DNA from: Sclerotiophoma versabilis | Lineage: Eukaryota; Ascomycota; Dothideomycetes; Pleosporales; Didymellaceae | Assembly (NCBI GenBank): GCA_012274445.1 | Contig: JAAROD010000029.1 | Location: 496,001-560,000, forward strand | Length of the DNA stretch: 64,000 nucleotides | Direction: 5' to 3' | Shown here: in pieces, positions 32,804-44,576 of the stretch | Layout: each line of letters opens with the position of its first letter | Position numbering within the stretch: position 1 is the stretch's first letter | Program-made: the position numbers and the translations under genes | The notes under the pieces: generated by a model | Database searches by the model: none | Seen by the model: only the letters and a program-made list of their open reading frames with translations | What the model was told of the DNA's origin: nothing

Positions 32804-33266
32804 AGGCGTATCAAGCGCAGCTGCGTATATTATGCTCTGAGTGAAATGTTCAATTGAGGGTCGCGGCTTGGGCACATTCCATGGTTCAGTCAGGTGCCCT
32901 CTTTCCATATTTTCAGTCTTCCTGCAGCCGCATCCCATTAGCGCGCTGACGGATACACAACCCCGCAGCACAACGCCCTATCGAGGCGTATTTGATTAGC
33001 ATCTGGATACGTAGATGATACCCTGCATCAGTATCGCTCGTGTGCATGGATTCAATCTGTCAGAATGCATCAGGCATTTGCGATCAGAACTTACACAACA
33101 GACGCTGGCTTTCATAGCCCACTGAGGCTCACGGGTCCGGTTGCTCTTTGTATGACCTCGCTCTAATTCACTCACTGCACTGCTTACATCTCGCTAGCTT
33201 GTTCTGACTTAAACGGCTTATCAAGCCTTGTGGCCGTCGCGGTACTGTCCATTCCAGCCTGACAAC
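32804..33266. other. Intergenic, nothing recognised
   Basis: 463 bases between the F-box gene and the RBR ligase gene, presumably terminator and promoter. No motif stands out. Confidence 0.4.
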
Positions 33267-34515
33267 ATGGGACAGTCATCGAGTAGCCATGCAGCCCCAA
33301 CAAGAAGAAGTCATCGACCTAATCTTTCAATGAAACCGAAGTACGCCGGACCGTACACATATTCAGATGATGGCATGAAGGGTACACACGATGCGGCCAA
33401 CTTAAGACAGCAGGTAAATACGTATCAACCGGAAGCACAAAGCATCGGTTCTTCCTCAAGGCGTCTAGAAACCACATCCAGCAATGCCATTCCCATGAGG
33501 AGATGCAAGGAGCAACCAGCGCGGCATTTGACTAGATCCGCATCACAGCAAACCCCCACTACACTGAATCGACGTTCCTACTACGATGAGCCAGAATCTA
33601 CTCATCTTCGCGACGATAAAGCAGCTTGGTCTTTGAATTCGAGAACGGGATCTGAACTTTCGCTGACAGTGTCGATTCGTCCAATACCACGGCAAAGAAA
33701 AGAGTGTGTGATCTGCACCGACAACCGGTCTCTATCGCATTTTCCACCCTATCCGCCAACCGCACAATGCTCCCACAACGCTGACGTATGTCGGAGGTGC
33801 CTTCGGACCTGGATCAGCATCACATTCGCCTCGAAAGTATGGGAGGAGCTCGACTGCCCGGTCTGTTCCGAGCGTTTAGCCTATAGAGATGTCAACGAGT
33901 TCGCCCCTCCAGAAGTCTTCCGCAAGTACAAGAAGCTCAGCACCAAAGCTGCGCTCGAAGCTACCCAAGGATTCCATTGGTGTCTTACGAGGGGCTGCAA
34001 GTCGGGCCAAGTGATCCAGTCAGGATCTAACCAGCTTTGTTGCGTGAAGTGCAAAAAGACTTATTGCGTTGTGCATAACATGCCATGGCATAAGAGAGAG
34101 ACGTGTAAGGATTACGAGTATAGGTTCGTACAGAGGTACTCGCAAGATGATCGCTGAGACTGACGTCGAATAGAACGAACAACAAGCTCAGGAAAGAAGA
34201 AGAGAAAGCAAGCAAGAAATGGTTGAAGGAAAAAGCCAAAATCTGTCCTGGTTGCAGACGCCCCATCGAGAAGATTAACGGCTGCGATCACATGACATGT
34301 ACGTGAGAAGCAGGATGGAAAGCGTTTGCATACTAACTGTACTGTCTGCAGGCTCAAAGTGCAGGCATGAGTTCTGCTGGGATTGTCTGGCACCATATAA
34401 AAAGCCGAGAGACATGGCCTCGGTCACTCATCGTACCAATTGTATTCACCATAACCCGCGCATTCCCCGTGCCTACGGTGCTGATTGGGATGAAGGGTGG
34501 GGTTATGGTCGATAG
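33267..34515 (+). CDS. RBR (RING-IBR-RING2) E3 ubiquitin ligase
   Basis: RBR ligases take ubiquitin from the E2 onto a cysteine of their RING2 before passing it to the substrate. Exons 33267-34123, 34174-34298 and 34352-34515 give 382 codons. The N-terminus MGQSSSSH fits the N-myristoylation consensus (Gly2, Ser6), so the protein may sit on a membrane. A disordered Ser/Arg-rich part runs to about residue 145. RING1 begins with ECVICTDNRSLSHFP and includes CRRCLRTW and CPVCSERL. The IBR has HWCLTRGCKSGQ, CCVKCKKTYCVVH and KRETCKDY. RING2 is KICPGCRRPIEKINGCDHMT, then CSKCRHEFCWDC, with the catalytic Cys in NGCDHM. A charged linker helix joins IBR and RING2. The substrate is unknown. Confidence 0.92.
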
Positions 34516-35233
34516 ACTGTAATTCCTTCGCCCTGAGCGGACATGCAAATATGTTGCACTTTTGCCCAAGGAGTAGTAATTACTCCATCTTGGTTGATAG
34601 TTTTTCAATCTTTAGTAATATCTATACATAACGCAGAAGTCTCTCTCTTTTGCGCGTAACGACCGTCGTTTATTTGATGCTCATAACCTCGAGTGTCCGC
34701 GTAGTAGCATTGTTGTGATGTGATGGCTGCTTCTGACGGGTGTGCGTGTCGCAGCGCCCCGTTTAGCATCCCTTGGCTACCTAGCGCTTTGCCGGTTTCT
34801 TCTCTCAACCCTACTTTCCAGCATCTGCATCACACATTTCGCGGTTGACCTCGGCCCACAGTTACGAACCCTGCGGACGCGTTGCATGCGAAAATTTGAG
34901 GAGACTATAATAAGGTCAGTCGGAATCCGAGGAACGCGAGTGCGCGACGGACGACTGAAAAGGCGTATATGAGTCGTACAATTATGTACAATTCGTACAA
35001 CACAAACAATACTCCTTGATACCCACGTAGACGCCTTGTCACACCTCAATACCTGCGCAAACCCCATCAATTCGGACAACGCAGCTGTCGAGTGGACGGA
35101 TCCATTGAGCGTACACGGAAACTGTACCCTTGGTCCAAATCTCCAGCAACTGCCCCAAATTGCGCTTGTTACGTGTGGGACAAGACGAAGCTATCACCGC
35201 GTCAAACGAAGGGCTGCTAAGATTTTAAGCGAC
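34516..35233. other. Intergenic, promoter of the Zn2Cys6 factor
   Basis: 718 bases without a supported gene. The frame of the next gene is open upstream of its ATG from about 35036, but that part has no recognisable content. Confidence 0.4.
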
Positions 35234-37527
35234 ATGCCTAAGCAACGCCAAACTTGCACGCGATGCAGCCAACGTCGGCAAAAGTGCGACCGAAACAAGA
35301 CGGGGAAGGCACCCTGCAGCCGATGCGTTCAGAACAATGAGGGCCACCTTTGCAGTACCGTTTGGAGTGGCGGGTACGACCCAGCCGTACACCGAAAGTA
35401 TCCTAGGAAGTCTTCGCCAACTGCATCATGGCCTGCGGGTAGCGACACTGCCTCCTCTTTGAACACTCCACCAGCTTTACCAGCTGTTGGCCAGCTCAAA
35501 CTGCCAGCTTTGACTCCTGGTACGTTCGATTGCCACCTTTCCGATTTACTATGAGAACGACTGGAAGAATACCTTCAACGCTGACTGGTGAGATACTGAG
35601 CATCTGTTGATCAATATTCGCAGATATTCAAACCCCGTCACGTGCTCGCGACCAGACCTTGCCTTCACATTTCAGATCTCATGCGTCGTTGGCAGGCCCA
35701 CTTTCAGCTGTAGGGCCAGAAGCTCTGTCGGCAGGCGCATCCAAATTCCCAGAGATCACGATCGAAGCTCTCATCTCAGAGAAGGATGTATCAACGGTAC
35801 CTCTGCTGGACCAAGAGTCCAAGAACATGCGGTCCCGAGAAATGCCATTTACCGAGAGAATGGGAACCGCGACAAATCCTACTAGCTGCTATTCGCCCGC
35901 TGCGAGAGCCATTGAGACGGTGCAGATGCAATCACTCCTTCCTCAATTGAACAAAATTTGTTTGATCATAGACTATCACGAGCAGTTCTTGTCATACTGG
36001 GCCGGTGGCTTGTACCATGGCCCTACCTTCAGGAATCAGGTCAAAAAAGCATGCAATCAGTCTGGTAATCTCGACTTGACTACTGTAGATTGGCGATGGA
36101 CAGGCCTGCTTTTCTCTATCTTGTCTTCTGGTCTCATAGGATCACCCGAAGGTGTGTCGCTCGAGTGGGGCTTCTCGATTGAGGAAAAGGTTCGATTGTC
36201 ACGATTATGGGGAGCTGCAACCGTCACCTCCCTGAATCTCGGCGACTACACGTCGAAATATCATCTCAACTCCGTTCAAGCCATTATGAACTTGCACGGC
36301 TTCGAGCATCTTGTAGGTTCATCGAATCAATGGGCTGCGTTGCGTAGCGTGGCCATGGTCATCGCGAGAGGGCTGAACCTTCACCGGATTAGCCCACATC
36401 CTGATGACCAGCGGTTGCCGTACCTTAACGAGGAACAACGAGAAGCTTTTATCGAGCGCGAGATTGCACGTCGAGTTTGGTACGCTGCAGCGGCTCAAGA
36501 ATGGTTGTGCTCCAGCTCCCAAACCTTCCCCGGTTACAACATTCAGCGAAAGCACTTTACAACATGTAAACCGGCCGTTTTTGACGAGGAAACCATATTG
36601 CCTGTCGAGGAAGGTACGCCAACCTTCGCCGCAGTTGGCAACTACTTCTTCGAATACGCATACTTGCTCCTGCAGTTCGGAGATGCAATGCTCGAGGCTG
36701 AGAATCTAGACGACCAGTCAAGATACGAGTTGATCTTGAAGTGGGACAGCGAACTGCGATCGAACTATGCAGAAAAGATCCCCAAGTGTTTGTCACATCG
36801 AACACCGCTCCAACCTCACTGGCCAAAATGGGTCAGTTGGGCCCGAAGATTACATCAAGCGTCGTGTAGCCACAAGATCATCATGATCCACCAGAGTTTC
36901 CTGAACAAGAGCTTCAAAGATGTTCGTTATACGTACAGCCGCTGGGCATGTGTGACTGCTGCAAGGCATGTGCTATCGCTGTATGTAAAGCGAGAACCGG
37001 ACGAGCCGCAGTTCTGGGTCGAACAAGCCTTCTGCATTACGGCTGGCATCTGCCTTGTTCTCGATCTGTTCCACCGCACTGAAATCAACGCAGAGGCCCA
37101 GGAACACCTTGCCTGTGTGAAGCAAGCCGTCGTCTACCTGGCTTTGTTCCCAACCAGCTCGGTCGCTAACCACGGTGTGCGCGTCATGACCTCGCTGCTG
37201 CAGGAGTACACCAAGAAGGTTGACGCCGCAAGAGGCAGCACCCAGACGGGACTTGGTGCACAAGCTTTGACGATTCCAACGTCTCAACTTCCAAAAGGAA
37301 TGGAGACTTCCTCACTTGCCGAGGCTGGTCTCTTGACTCCAACCCCACCCGCACATCCCGAGATCTCTTTGTCAACTGAAGCAGCACCTGCTTTCAATTT
37401 TGATATTGACATGATGGAGTTCGAGGATCTCTTGGATATTTTGCCAACCGAAATGGGCGTCGACAGCAATGCGTTCTACGACGGCATGCTATTTGCGTCC
37501 AATGGATCATACAACGGAACCTGGTGA
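35234..37527 (+). CDS. Zn2Cys6 transcription factor
   Basis: Nuclear regulator of the fungal binuclear zinc cluster class. Exons 35234-35519 and 35624-37527 give 730 codons. The six zinc ligands are Cys 8, 11, 18, 28, 31 and 40 (CTRCSQRRQKCDRNK, CSRCVQNNEGHLC). The middle region matches the fungal-specific transcription factor domain: QFLSYWAGGLYHGPTF, AALRSVAMVIARGLNLHR, EREIARRVWYAAAAQEWL. The C-terminus is acidic (FDIDMMEFEDLLDILPTEMG) and may activate transcription. The start at 35234 places the zinc cluster at the N-terminus as usual. A quinone oxidoreductase begins 238 bases downstream on the same strand and could be a target (inference). The intron (104 bp) is longer than most here. 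Confidence 0.92.
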
Positions 37528-37765
37528 CCTTGAAGCCGCTATACGGACCAGGTGGCGGATGCCAGAAGCTGCAAGAGTACATGAATACTCCCTGCAGTGT
37601 CGGTGTTGTACACAGTAACCGAGGCATGAACAACCCCGCTACCACCGTCGATCTCCCGCCTGGCATCCCGGGGTAGCGTTTACCATCGCTCGGCAACTAC
37701 AACTGACCATGTTCTTCCTACAACTCCAGAATATACACCGGAGTTGATGTAACATATTGCGCATA

Positions 37766-38904
37766 ATGAAGGCCATCCATATCGACCGCTTCGTCACAGT
37801 GCGTAGCAAAAACCCCTGCACCTAGCCAACACACACTTACGCACTCTCAGGATCTTACAAGCATCCGCCCAAAAGACGTTCCCCCTCCAAAACCCAAAGC
37901 CTCTACAGATCTCCAAATAAATATCACCCACGCAGCAATCACACACGTCGATCTCCTGTACGCGCAGGGTCTACACCAGAATAACAAACGTCACGTGCAG
38001 CCCCCTTTCGTCCTGGGCACCGAATTCTCTGGTATTGTCACTGCGGCGCCTTCCTCCTCATCTTTGAAACCCGGTGCACGCGTCTTCGGCGGCGGACTGG
38101 GGTCTTTCTCTCAGCAGATTTGCGTCGATGAAGCGAGCGTGCGGCGCGTGCCGGAGCAGTGGAGCAATGCCGAGGCGTGCGCGGTGGGCGCGAGTGGCGC
38201 GGTGAGTTATGGCGCTTTGGTCGGCGTTGCGCAGGTCAAAGCTGGTGAGACGGTGCTGGTGCTGGGTGCGAGTGGAGGTCTGGGTGTTATGGCGGTGCAA
38301 ATTGCAAAGGCGATTGGGGCGAGGGTCGTTGCTGTTGTTGGCGATGCGGAGAAGGGGGAGATGGTGAGGGGTATTGGGGCGGATGATGTTGTTAATTATC
38401 ACGATGACAAATGGGAGGACAAGGTCAGGGACTTGACGCCCGGGGAGCAGGGCGTTGAGGTGGTGTACGATGCCATTGGTGCTGTGGAGAGTGGGTTGAA
38501 GTGTTTGAAGTATCGGGGAAGGCTCGTCGTTGTAGGGTTTGCGGCGAGAGGAGGGAGGATGGAGAATGTGAGAGCGAATCGCATATTACTGAAGAGTGCT
38601 ATGGTACACGGCTATGTGGGTTTATTTCAAAACTTTCCCATTTCCATCTGCTGACCGGACGCAGCGCTTTGGTGAAGATGGAAGACACAATCCTCAAAGA
38701 ACGCAGGATGTATGGAATGGCTTCATGGGTCTAGTGGATGACGGGAAGATAAAGCCTATAATCTACAAGGAGGAGTATAGAGGTCTTCAGGCCGTATCGA
38801 AAGCGTTGGAGGACGCAAAGAACCACCGAGCTTGGGGAAGGGCGATTTTGAGGATCGACGAGAACGTAGAGAAAGAGCTGCGACGACAGAAGACCAAGCT
38901 ATGA
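37766..38904 (+). CDS. Zinc-independent MDR quinone oxidoreductase
   Basis: Medium-chain dehydrogenase/reductase of the NADPH:quinone oxidoreductase type. Exons 37766-37798, 37851-38615 and 38665-38904 give 346 codons. The GroES-like part has THAAITHVDLLYAQGLHQ and PFVLGTEFSGIV; the Rossmann part has VLVLGASGGLGVMAVQIAK and GARVVAVVGDAEK. The cysteines and histidine of the catalytic zinc site are absent, as expected for the quinone reductase branch. The first coding exon is just 33 bases. No targeting signal, so probably cytosolic. The substrate is unknown; enoyl reductase activity would also fit the fold. Confidence 0.9.
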
Positions 38905-39710
38905 TGCGCTCTGAAAACAACCAGATTACTTCCAGTGTGGTCTAGTATGCCTTCCATTGGATCATGAAAGCCTTCAACAGGGCGTGTAGCGTGTAGATAA
39001 CAAGATGGTGGCGTGGCGTGGTGTGGAGAGATTGGACTGCCTGGAGAATCTGACATCGGCATGATGATCTCTGAGTAGCGTCTGCCACGACTGCAATTGT
39101 TCACGAAGACGCGAAGTATTCGTCATTTATCAGCACCCAGCCATCTTAATTGAATGACTCCGGAACCCATATTGTACAACATTCGTGACGTATCGATAGA
39201 TTCGCGCACCAACTCGTTGTGTGCCTCGCTCGCTTCAGCCGTTGATCGCAGGACCCTTCCAGCGCGCGAATTGTGGAACCTCCAACCAACGGCCCGAACG
39301 AGTCGCCCACCTCCACATCACAGCCCAAATAAGCAATCTAGCGACCTCGGCGCGGGCTGCATATGCAGGAAATGCTGTTCATGTCTCTGTGGATCGGCGC
39401 AAAGGGCAATGACGTAAGGTGTCAGGCGTCGCGTTCCTGGTGCGGCCCGCTACCGCAGCTACCCACGCATAGGAAACGGGTTCCCCTGCAGGCTCCAATT
39501 GCACACCGCCAGCTGTACAAGCATGTCATTCAATTTAGGGCTACTAGAAATTGCCGCTTCCGACGGACTGGAGCGTCGACAGGTGGGACTTCGGCGCACA
39601 GAACAGCCAGCGCATCTCACGAAGTAGCTTCGTCGCTCTTAAGCAAACTAAGTCTGCTTGTCTGCTGAAATGAGCTGGTACTGACTCCAAGACGCGAGCC
39701 GAGAACCAGA
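38905..39710. other. Intergenic, nothing recognised
   Basis: About 800 bases with only short open frames (39154-39417 and 39363-39668 plus, 39544-39822 minus) that lack family patterns. Confidence 0.4.
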
Positions 39711-41059
39711 ATGGGCGCTTTCGTAAGCAAGAACCGAGGGATAGCTGATTCGGAGGGATGCTAATGTGTATAGACTCACAACGACGAATCGACAGACGTT
39801 CTGCAAAGTATCGTGTACACACTGCTAGATGTCTTCGACGCTACCCGAGATCTGTACCAGACTTTGACGAACAAAGATAAGAGGGACTATGAGCTCCAGC
39901 TCCGGTCAAAGGGGTATCCTAGTTCAAGGAAACTGGAGTTCGTCGATGACACCGAGATCAACGGCAACCGAGCAATCTTGAAAGATAAGCTAGCTCTTCT
40001 ACGAAAGTATGAGGATGGCCTTCGCGAGGTTGGGTCTGATTTCGCTGTAGGAGATGGCAAGTTTCCCCACACCGTCTTCTCAGGAGTTTGAACTGATTTA
40101 TATCAGCCTTGTCGCATGTCTCCCTACAGTCTGAGGTCATCAAGCTTCAAGGCGTATTACTCACGACGTTCCTGTACGGACCTACATCTAACGAAACCAT
40201 ACAGCAGCAGTTGTCGAAAATAGACGCTGCTTCGCACGCTGCAGCAACAGCATCAGTCGATATTTTAGATGCCTGGCGGCATCGCCAACAAGCCACTAAT
40301 CGAGCGCCTGACTACCCAACATCTCGCAGGGGATCTATTCGCGTGCCGTCTATGCCTGGTTCTTTCCACCAAGATGAGGAGCAGTCAACAGCTTTAGTGT
40401 CATATCGGGAGCCGACGCGAGTTCGAGCCGGAAGTCCGGCGAACACAACGGTTTTTACCAAAGGCAGACCTGAGACGGCCGAGACTGACACAAGATCGTT
40501 GACGTCGTACAACACACGAACCGAAACCGACTCGTTGTACTGTTCTTACGCCAAAGACCTTGAGCGGTACCGTTCGCAACAGCTGCACCCAAGCATAATG
40601 GACGCTTCAAACCCATCTTGTCCAGACTGTAGACGCACCCTGAATCTCTCGCCTGGTAAGGCATGGGAGATTTTGAAAAATGACACAGGCTATGAGCGGT
40701 GTTTCCAGATCTCAAATCGTTTTGTCGTCAAATGTCATCGTAGTGGTCCGGATGCTGGCTATGCATGTATACTGTGCTCGCGAGCAGACGATGATGTTAC
40801 TATATGCGGAGATGTAAAAGCACTCGTGAAGCATATGTGCGAGGACCACAAGACTGCCGAGCTCAAGGCTGAAGAGGATATCACAGAGGTGGTTGAGCTG
40901 GCTTTGGGAGAGCGTAGGACAGATAGCGGGTTGGGTCATTCAACATCGCGCGGGAGCAGGAGCGCTAGCGCTAGTTCACGCCGGCGTGGCAGTAGACCCC
41001 ATGTCTATGATCGCGAAGTGGAAGCCATAGAGATTAGGGTGCCTAGACGAGGTGCATGA
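39711..41059 (+). CDS. Uncharacterised protein with Cys/His-rich C-terminus
   Basis: Exons 39711-39722, 39774-40046 and 40130-41059 give 405 codons; the first coding exon is only four codons (MGAF). The N-terminal third is helical (LQSIVYTLLDVFDATRDLYQ, ILKDKLALLRKYEDGL). The middle is Ser/Thr/Arg-rich and likely disordered. The C-terminal part has CPDCRRTLNLSPGKAWEIL, RFVVKCHRSG, CILCSRADDD and LVKHMCEDH, which together could form one or two zinc-binding modules. A Ser/Arg-rich tail follows. I do not recognise the family. For intron 2 I chose the CTACAG acceptor at 40129 because it keeps the frame. Confidence 0.7.
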
Positions 41060-42121
41060 AGCCACACAATCGGCAGCCCATTCTGAATTTCGATTGGTCT
41101 TCCTCCTACGAGCTATGATATGAGTAGACCAATGCTTTTGGCGAACAGCATGATTCAGTCGCCTTATATGTTCTTCAAGCTCTCTGGCATGTCTTGTTTT
41201 TGCGCGTAGCCTGATCTTCCTGCTATATAGTCATTTCACTCTCACGTACCTAAACCCCGACACCCAGCACCTAACCCGCCCGTACCAAGCTCTCACCTGC
41301 AAAGTTTACGCATGATCACCCTGGACTAACCTGCACAGATCATGCAGTTTTTACGCCAAGTCTCTCATCTCTGTACGAAAGCGGACAATGCCTCCTCCAG
41401 CAATCTACAGCAAACATACAACATTCCTCTTCAAGTAACACCCACCCACCGATAACTTGGGCGCTACGTGCAAACGGCGTGCAGCATACGATCCGTGCAG
41501 GTTGCGAAAAAAACAAGTTGCAAGTTCAGCGCATGTTTGATACAGATTCGCGGCTGACCATTGCCTGGATTAGGTCTAGGTGCGCACCGATTCAGACAGC
41601 AGACGTTGTGCTGATGCATGGAGGCGGCGCGAACAGATCACCCGAACACGCGATAAGCATTCTAACTTGAGCGTGAGGGATTTTGACGGTCAGCGGTGGT
41701 AGTAGGATCATGCTGCGAAACATGCATTTACAGTGGGAATGAACTGCCGTTCCGGGAATTTGATTGTTAGAAGCAAGACTTCATGGCTCGGAACTGGTCA
41801 GCTAAACCTAATCTTGGAGTCTGGACTTGATCAGAGCCTCATCTCGGGCGTAAAACCACCTCCATCTTTAGAGAGCGTACTTTTTGTTCGAATTGAGCGC
41901 TTTGACGTACTAGCCTATATTTGGTTAGATTGACACTGGCCGTGTTTGTGGGGAAGCTGTCGACTCTCCTCCATCGACACAGCTCAACCCAGATTTCGCA
42001 GCCGAAACCCGAGGCAGCCCCTCGACGGCTATCAAGAGCAAGATGGAGTTCGCATATGAATTTTTTGATCACAGGCTGAAAGCCTTCGTTAATTCTCTAC
42101 TCACAACACAGTAACGTCAAG
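41060..42121. other. Intergenic, nothing supported
   Basis: About 1.06 kb. Open frames of 60-80 codons (41479-41670, 41733-41933, 41839-42072) have no recognisable content. The last 200 bases are probably the acyl-CoA dehydrogenase promoter. Confidence 0.4.
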
Positions 42122-43572
42122 ATGGCCACAGCATCTCAGAGGGTCCCGGCTGCCGTACGACCTCTGGTCAGCGAGCGAGCGAAGAAGACTCTTGACATTG
42201 TATGCGCTTGCATATGCTGAACGTATAGAATTCTGCTGATAGCCTGCTAGGTTGAGAAATTTGTCAACGAAGAATGCATACCAGGGGACGCCGTCTATAA
42301 TGCTCAATTGGGCCAAGGCCCTAGCCGCTGGTCCTACCCACCCATCATGGACGACCTGAAAGCCAAAGCGAAAGCATTAGGCCTTTGGAACATGTTTCTC
42401 GCAAAGGGCCACTATGAGGAGGGCGCAGGCTTCACGAACGTTGAGTACGGCTTGATGTGTGAGCAATTCGGCAGATGCGCAACCGCGTCCGAGGCTACAA
42501 ACAATGCCGCGCCGGACACCGGAAACATGGAGCTTCTGGCCAAGTATGGCACTGAGGCACATAAGAAGAAGTGGTTGGAGCCGCTGCTGCGAGGAGAAAT
42601 CAGGAGCTGCTATGTCATGACCGAGCCGGACGCTGCATGTAGTGACGCGACCAACGTTCGGCTGAGCATCAAGCGTGATGGCGACAGCTACGTTCTCAAC
42701 GGCCAGAAGTGGTGGATCAGTGGCGCGGGCGACCCTCGATGCGCCGTCTACATTGTCTTGGGTAAGACAGACCCAGATCATGTTGACAAGTACAAGCAGC
42801 AGTCCATCATCATCGTGCCTTCCAACACCCCTGGCATCGAGGCCAAGCGCATGTTATCCGTCTATGGCTATGACGAAGCACCGCATGGACACGCCCATCT
42901 AGTCTTCAAAGACGTCCGTGTTCCTGCAGAAAACATCGTGCTAGGCGAGGGCAGAGGCTTCGAAGTCATGCAGGGCCGAATGGGACCGGGGCGCATACAC
43001 CATTGCATGCGCTCCATCGGCGCCGTACGTGCTTCTCCTGTCGCACCCCTCCTTAACCCTCACTGACGCAAGTCCAGGCCGAAGAAGCCCTCCGCTGGCT
43101 GCTCACGCGCGCTAACGCCCCGCACAAGAAACCCTTTGGCAAACTTCTCTCTGACCAAGGTGTAATTCTGCACTGGATAGCAAAAGCACGCATCGACATT
43201 GACGCCGCCCGCTTGATTGTGCTCAATGCAGCCGCGGCCATTGACGCCGGCGACGCCAAATCCGCACTCGTCGAGATCGCACAGGCGAAAATCCTTGTCC
43301 CAAATATGGCGCTCGAGGTCATCGATAAGGCGGTGCAGACGTATGGTGCTCAGGGCGTTTGTCAGGACACGCCGCTGGCGGCTATGTGGGCACATGTCAG
43401 GACTGTGCGCATCGCAGACGGCCCTGACGAGGCGCATCTGGAGCAGTTGGGGAGACGGGAGAATAGAAAGGCAGCGGAGGCTACGGCACTCATTCAGAGG
43501 CAAACGGATATCACGGAGGCACTGTTCAGGAAATGGAATGTCAAAGAGAGCGGACCTTGTCCTAGACTATAA
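42122..43572 (+). CDS. Acyl-CoA dehydrogenase, ACAD10/11-like
   Basis: FAD enzyme that introduces the 2,3 double bond into acyl-CoA in beta-oxidation. Exons 42122-42199, 42251-43024 and 43078-43572 give 449 codons. Motifs: YPPIMDDLKAKAKALGLWNM, APDTGNMELLAKYGT, the substrate/FAD-binding segment CYVMTEPDAACSDATNV, LNGQKWWISGAGDPRC, FKDVRVPAENIVLGEGRGFE, and in the last exon AVQTYGAQGVCQDTPLAAMW. The wording around MTEP..SSDATN is that of the ACAD10/11 branch, whose members act on long or 4-hydroxy acyl chains. The kinase-like and hydrolase domains of animal ACAD10 are absent. No classical PTS1 is seen at the C-terminus (CPRL), so peroxisomal or mitochondrial location is open. Confidence 0.93.
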
Positions 43573-43608
43573 TGTAACACTGGCGATCAGCCGAATTCAG
43601 CTTATAGC

Positions 43609-43636
43609 CGCAACCGCAACCGCAACCGCAACCGCA
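43609..43636. repeat. Hexanucleotide microsatellite (CAACCG)n
   Basis: More than four perfect tandem copies just after the acyl-CoA dehydrogenase stop codon. Confidence 0.85.
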
Positions 43637-43914
43637 TGCACTTCATCCTTTCTTCCCCAGGCCAACGTAGCCTACACCACCTTCCCGACAATCCAATCAG
43701 CCGTCAGGGACACCCTCGCGCCAGTAGTCTCGGATTCGAGTTCGATGTAGACCCCAGCAACACTTTGCACAACCCACACTCCCGTATGATTCGGACTGCT
43801 CGTCGTCACTCGGTCGCCAACGTCGTAGCTCTAATCCTCAAAGTCAGTACCAGACATATCTCACGTTGAGACAGACAAGCCCTTGACCCACTCACCTGTC
43901 CCACAGGCATGTTA

Positions 43915-43957
43915 GATGAAATAGAGATGAAATAGAGATGAAATAGAGATGAAAATA
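43915..43957. repeat. 11-bp tandem repeat GATGAAATAGA
   Basis: Three perfect copies and a partial fourth, in the intergenic region between converging genes. Repeats of this kind change length by slippage. Confidence 0.85.
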
Positions 43958-44576
43958 AACTTGATAGTTCCTGTGTGCAATTCCCACACAAGACTATTTT
44001 CACGCGTAGAAGACTAAATAATAAATAAAAATAATAATAATAAATGCTAGTATAAATCTCGCTGCCGTGCTCAACGCTGTGTAGTCTCGCGTTTATATAT
44101 CCTGACCCAAGAGCTTACCCTTGGCCTGCTCTTGGCCTGCTCTTGGGTGGCTTATTGCGTGGGCTGCCACGGGAGACAGCTGCCGATGTTGAGTGATGGG
44201 CTTGCGTTGCTTGTGGAGGGCGGGGATTGCGTGGTGTTCGTCAGCACGAGTAGAGTGCGCGAGGCTGAAGCGTTGCATTGCAGCGACAGATGACGTTCAG
44301 GTTGATGACATGCATGCATGCATGCAGCCATGTCTGCGTTTGGCTTGATGGATGATGGATATGCTTGACTTGGAGAGTTTGCCGTGGTCTTTCTTTGGAA
44401 ATCAGCTTTAGGAGCGACGTCTGGCAGGTGGTGCATGTGGCGAGATGGTTTAGTTGGTTTGCATTGCATTTATCTAACAGAGTGATTGTTGGGTCGCAAA
44501 ATACGCGCCAGAGAGTGTGATGGCTACTCTACTTTCCTCTCTCCTTTGTTCGGGGATATATGCTGTTCAGCCTTGC

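Larger units (their letters stand above)
43573..44576. other. Tail-to-tail intergenic region
   Basis: About 1 kb between two converging genes, holding both 3' ends. Contains several simple repeats, including A/T-rich AATAATAAATAAAAATAATA near 44016 and CATGCATGCATGCATGCA near 44312. No gene is supported. Confidence 0.5.

Noticed and set aside
44312..44340. CATGCATGCATGCATGCA run as a possible regulatory array
   Set aside because: A simple tetranucleotide repeat in a tail-to-tail region, where promoters are not expected.
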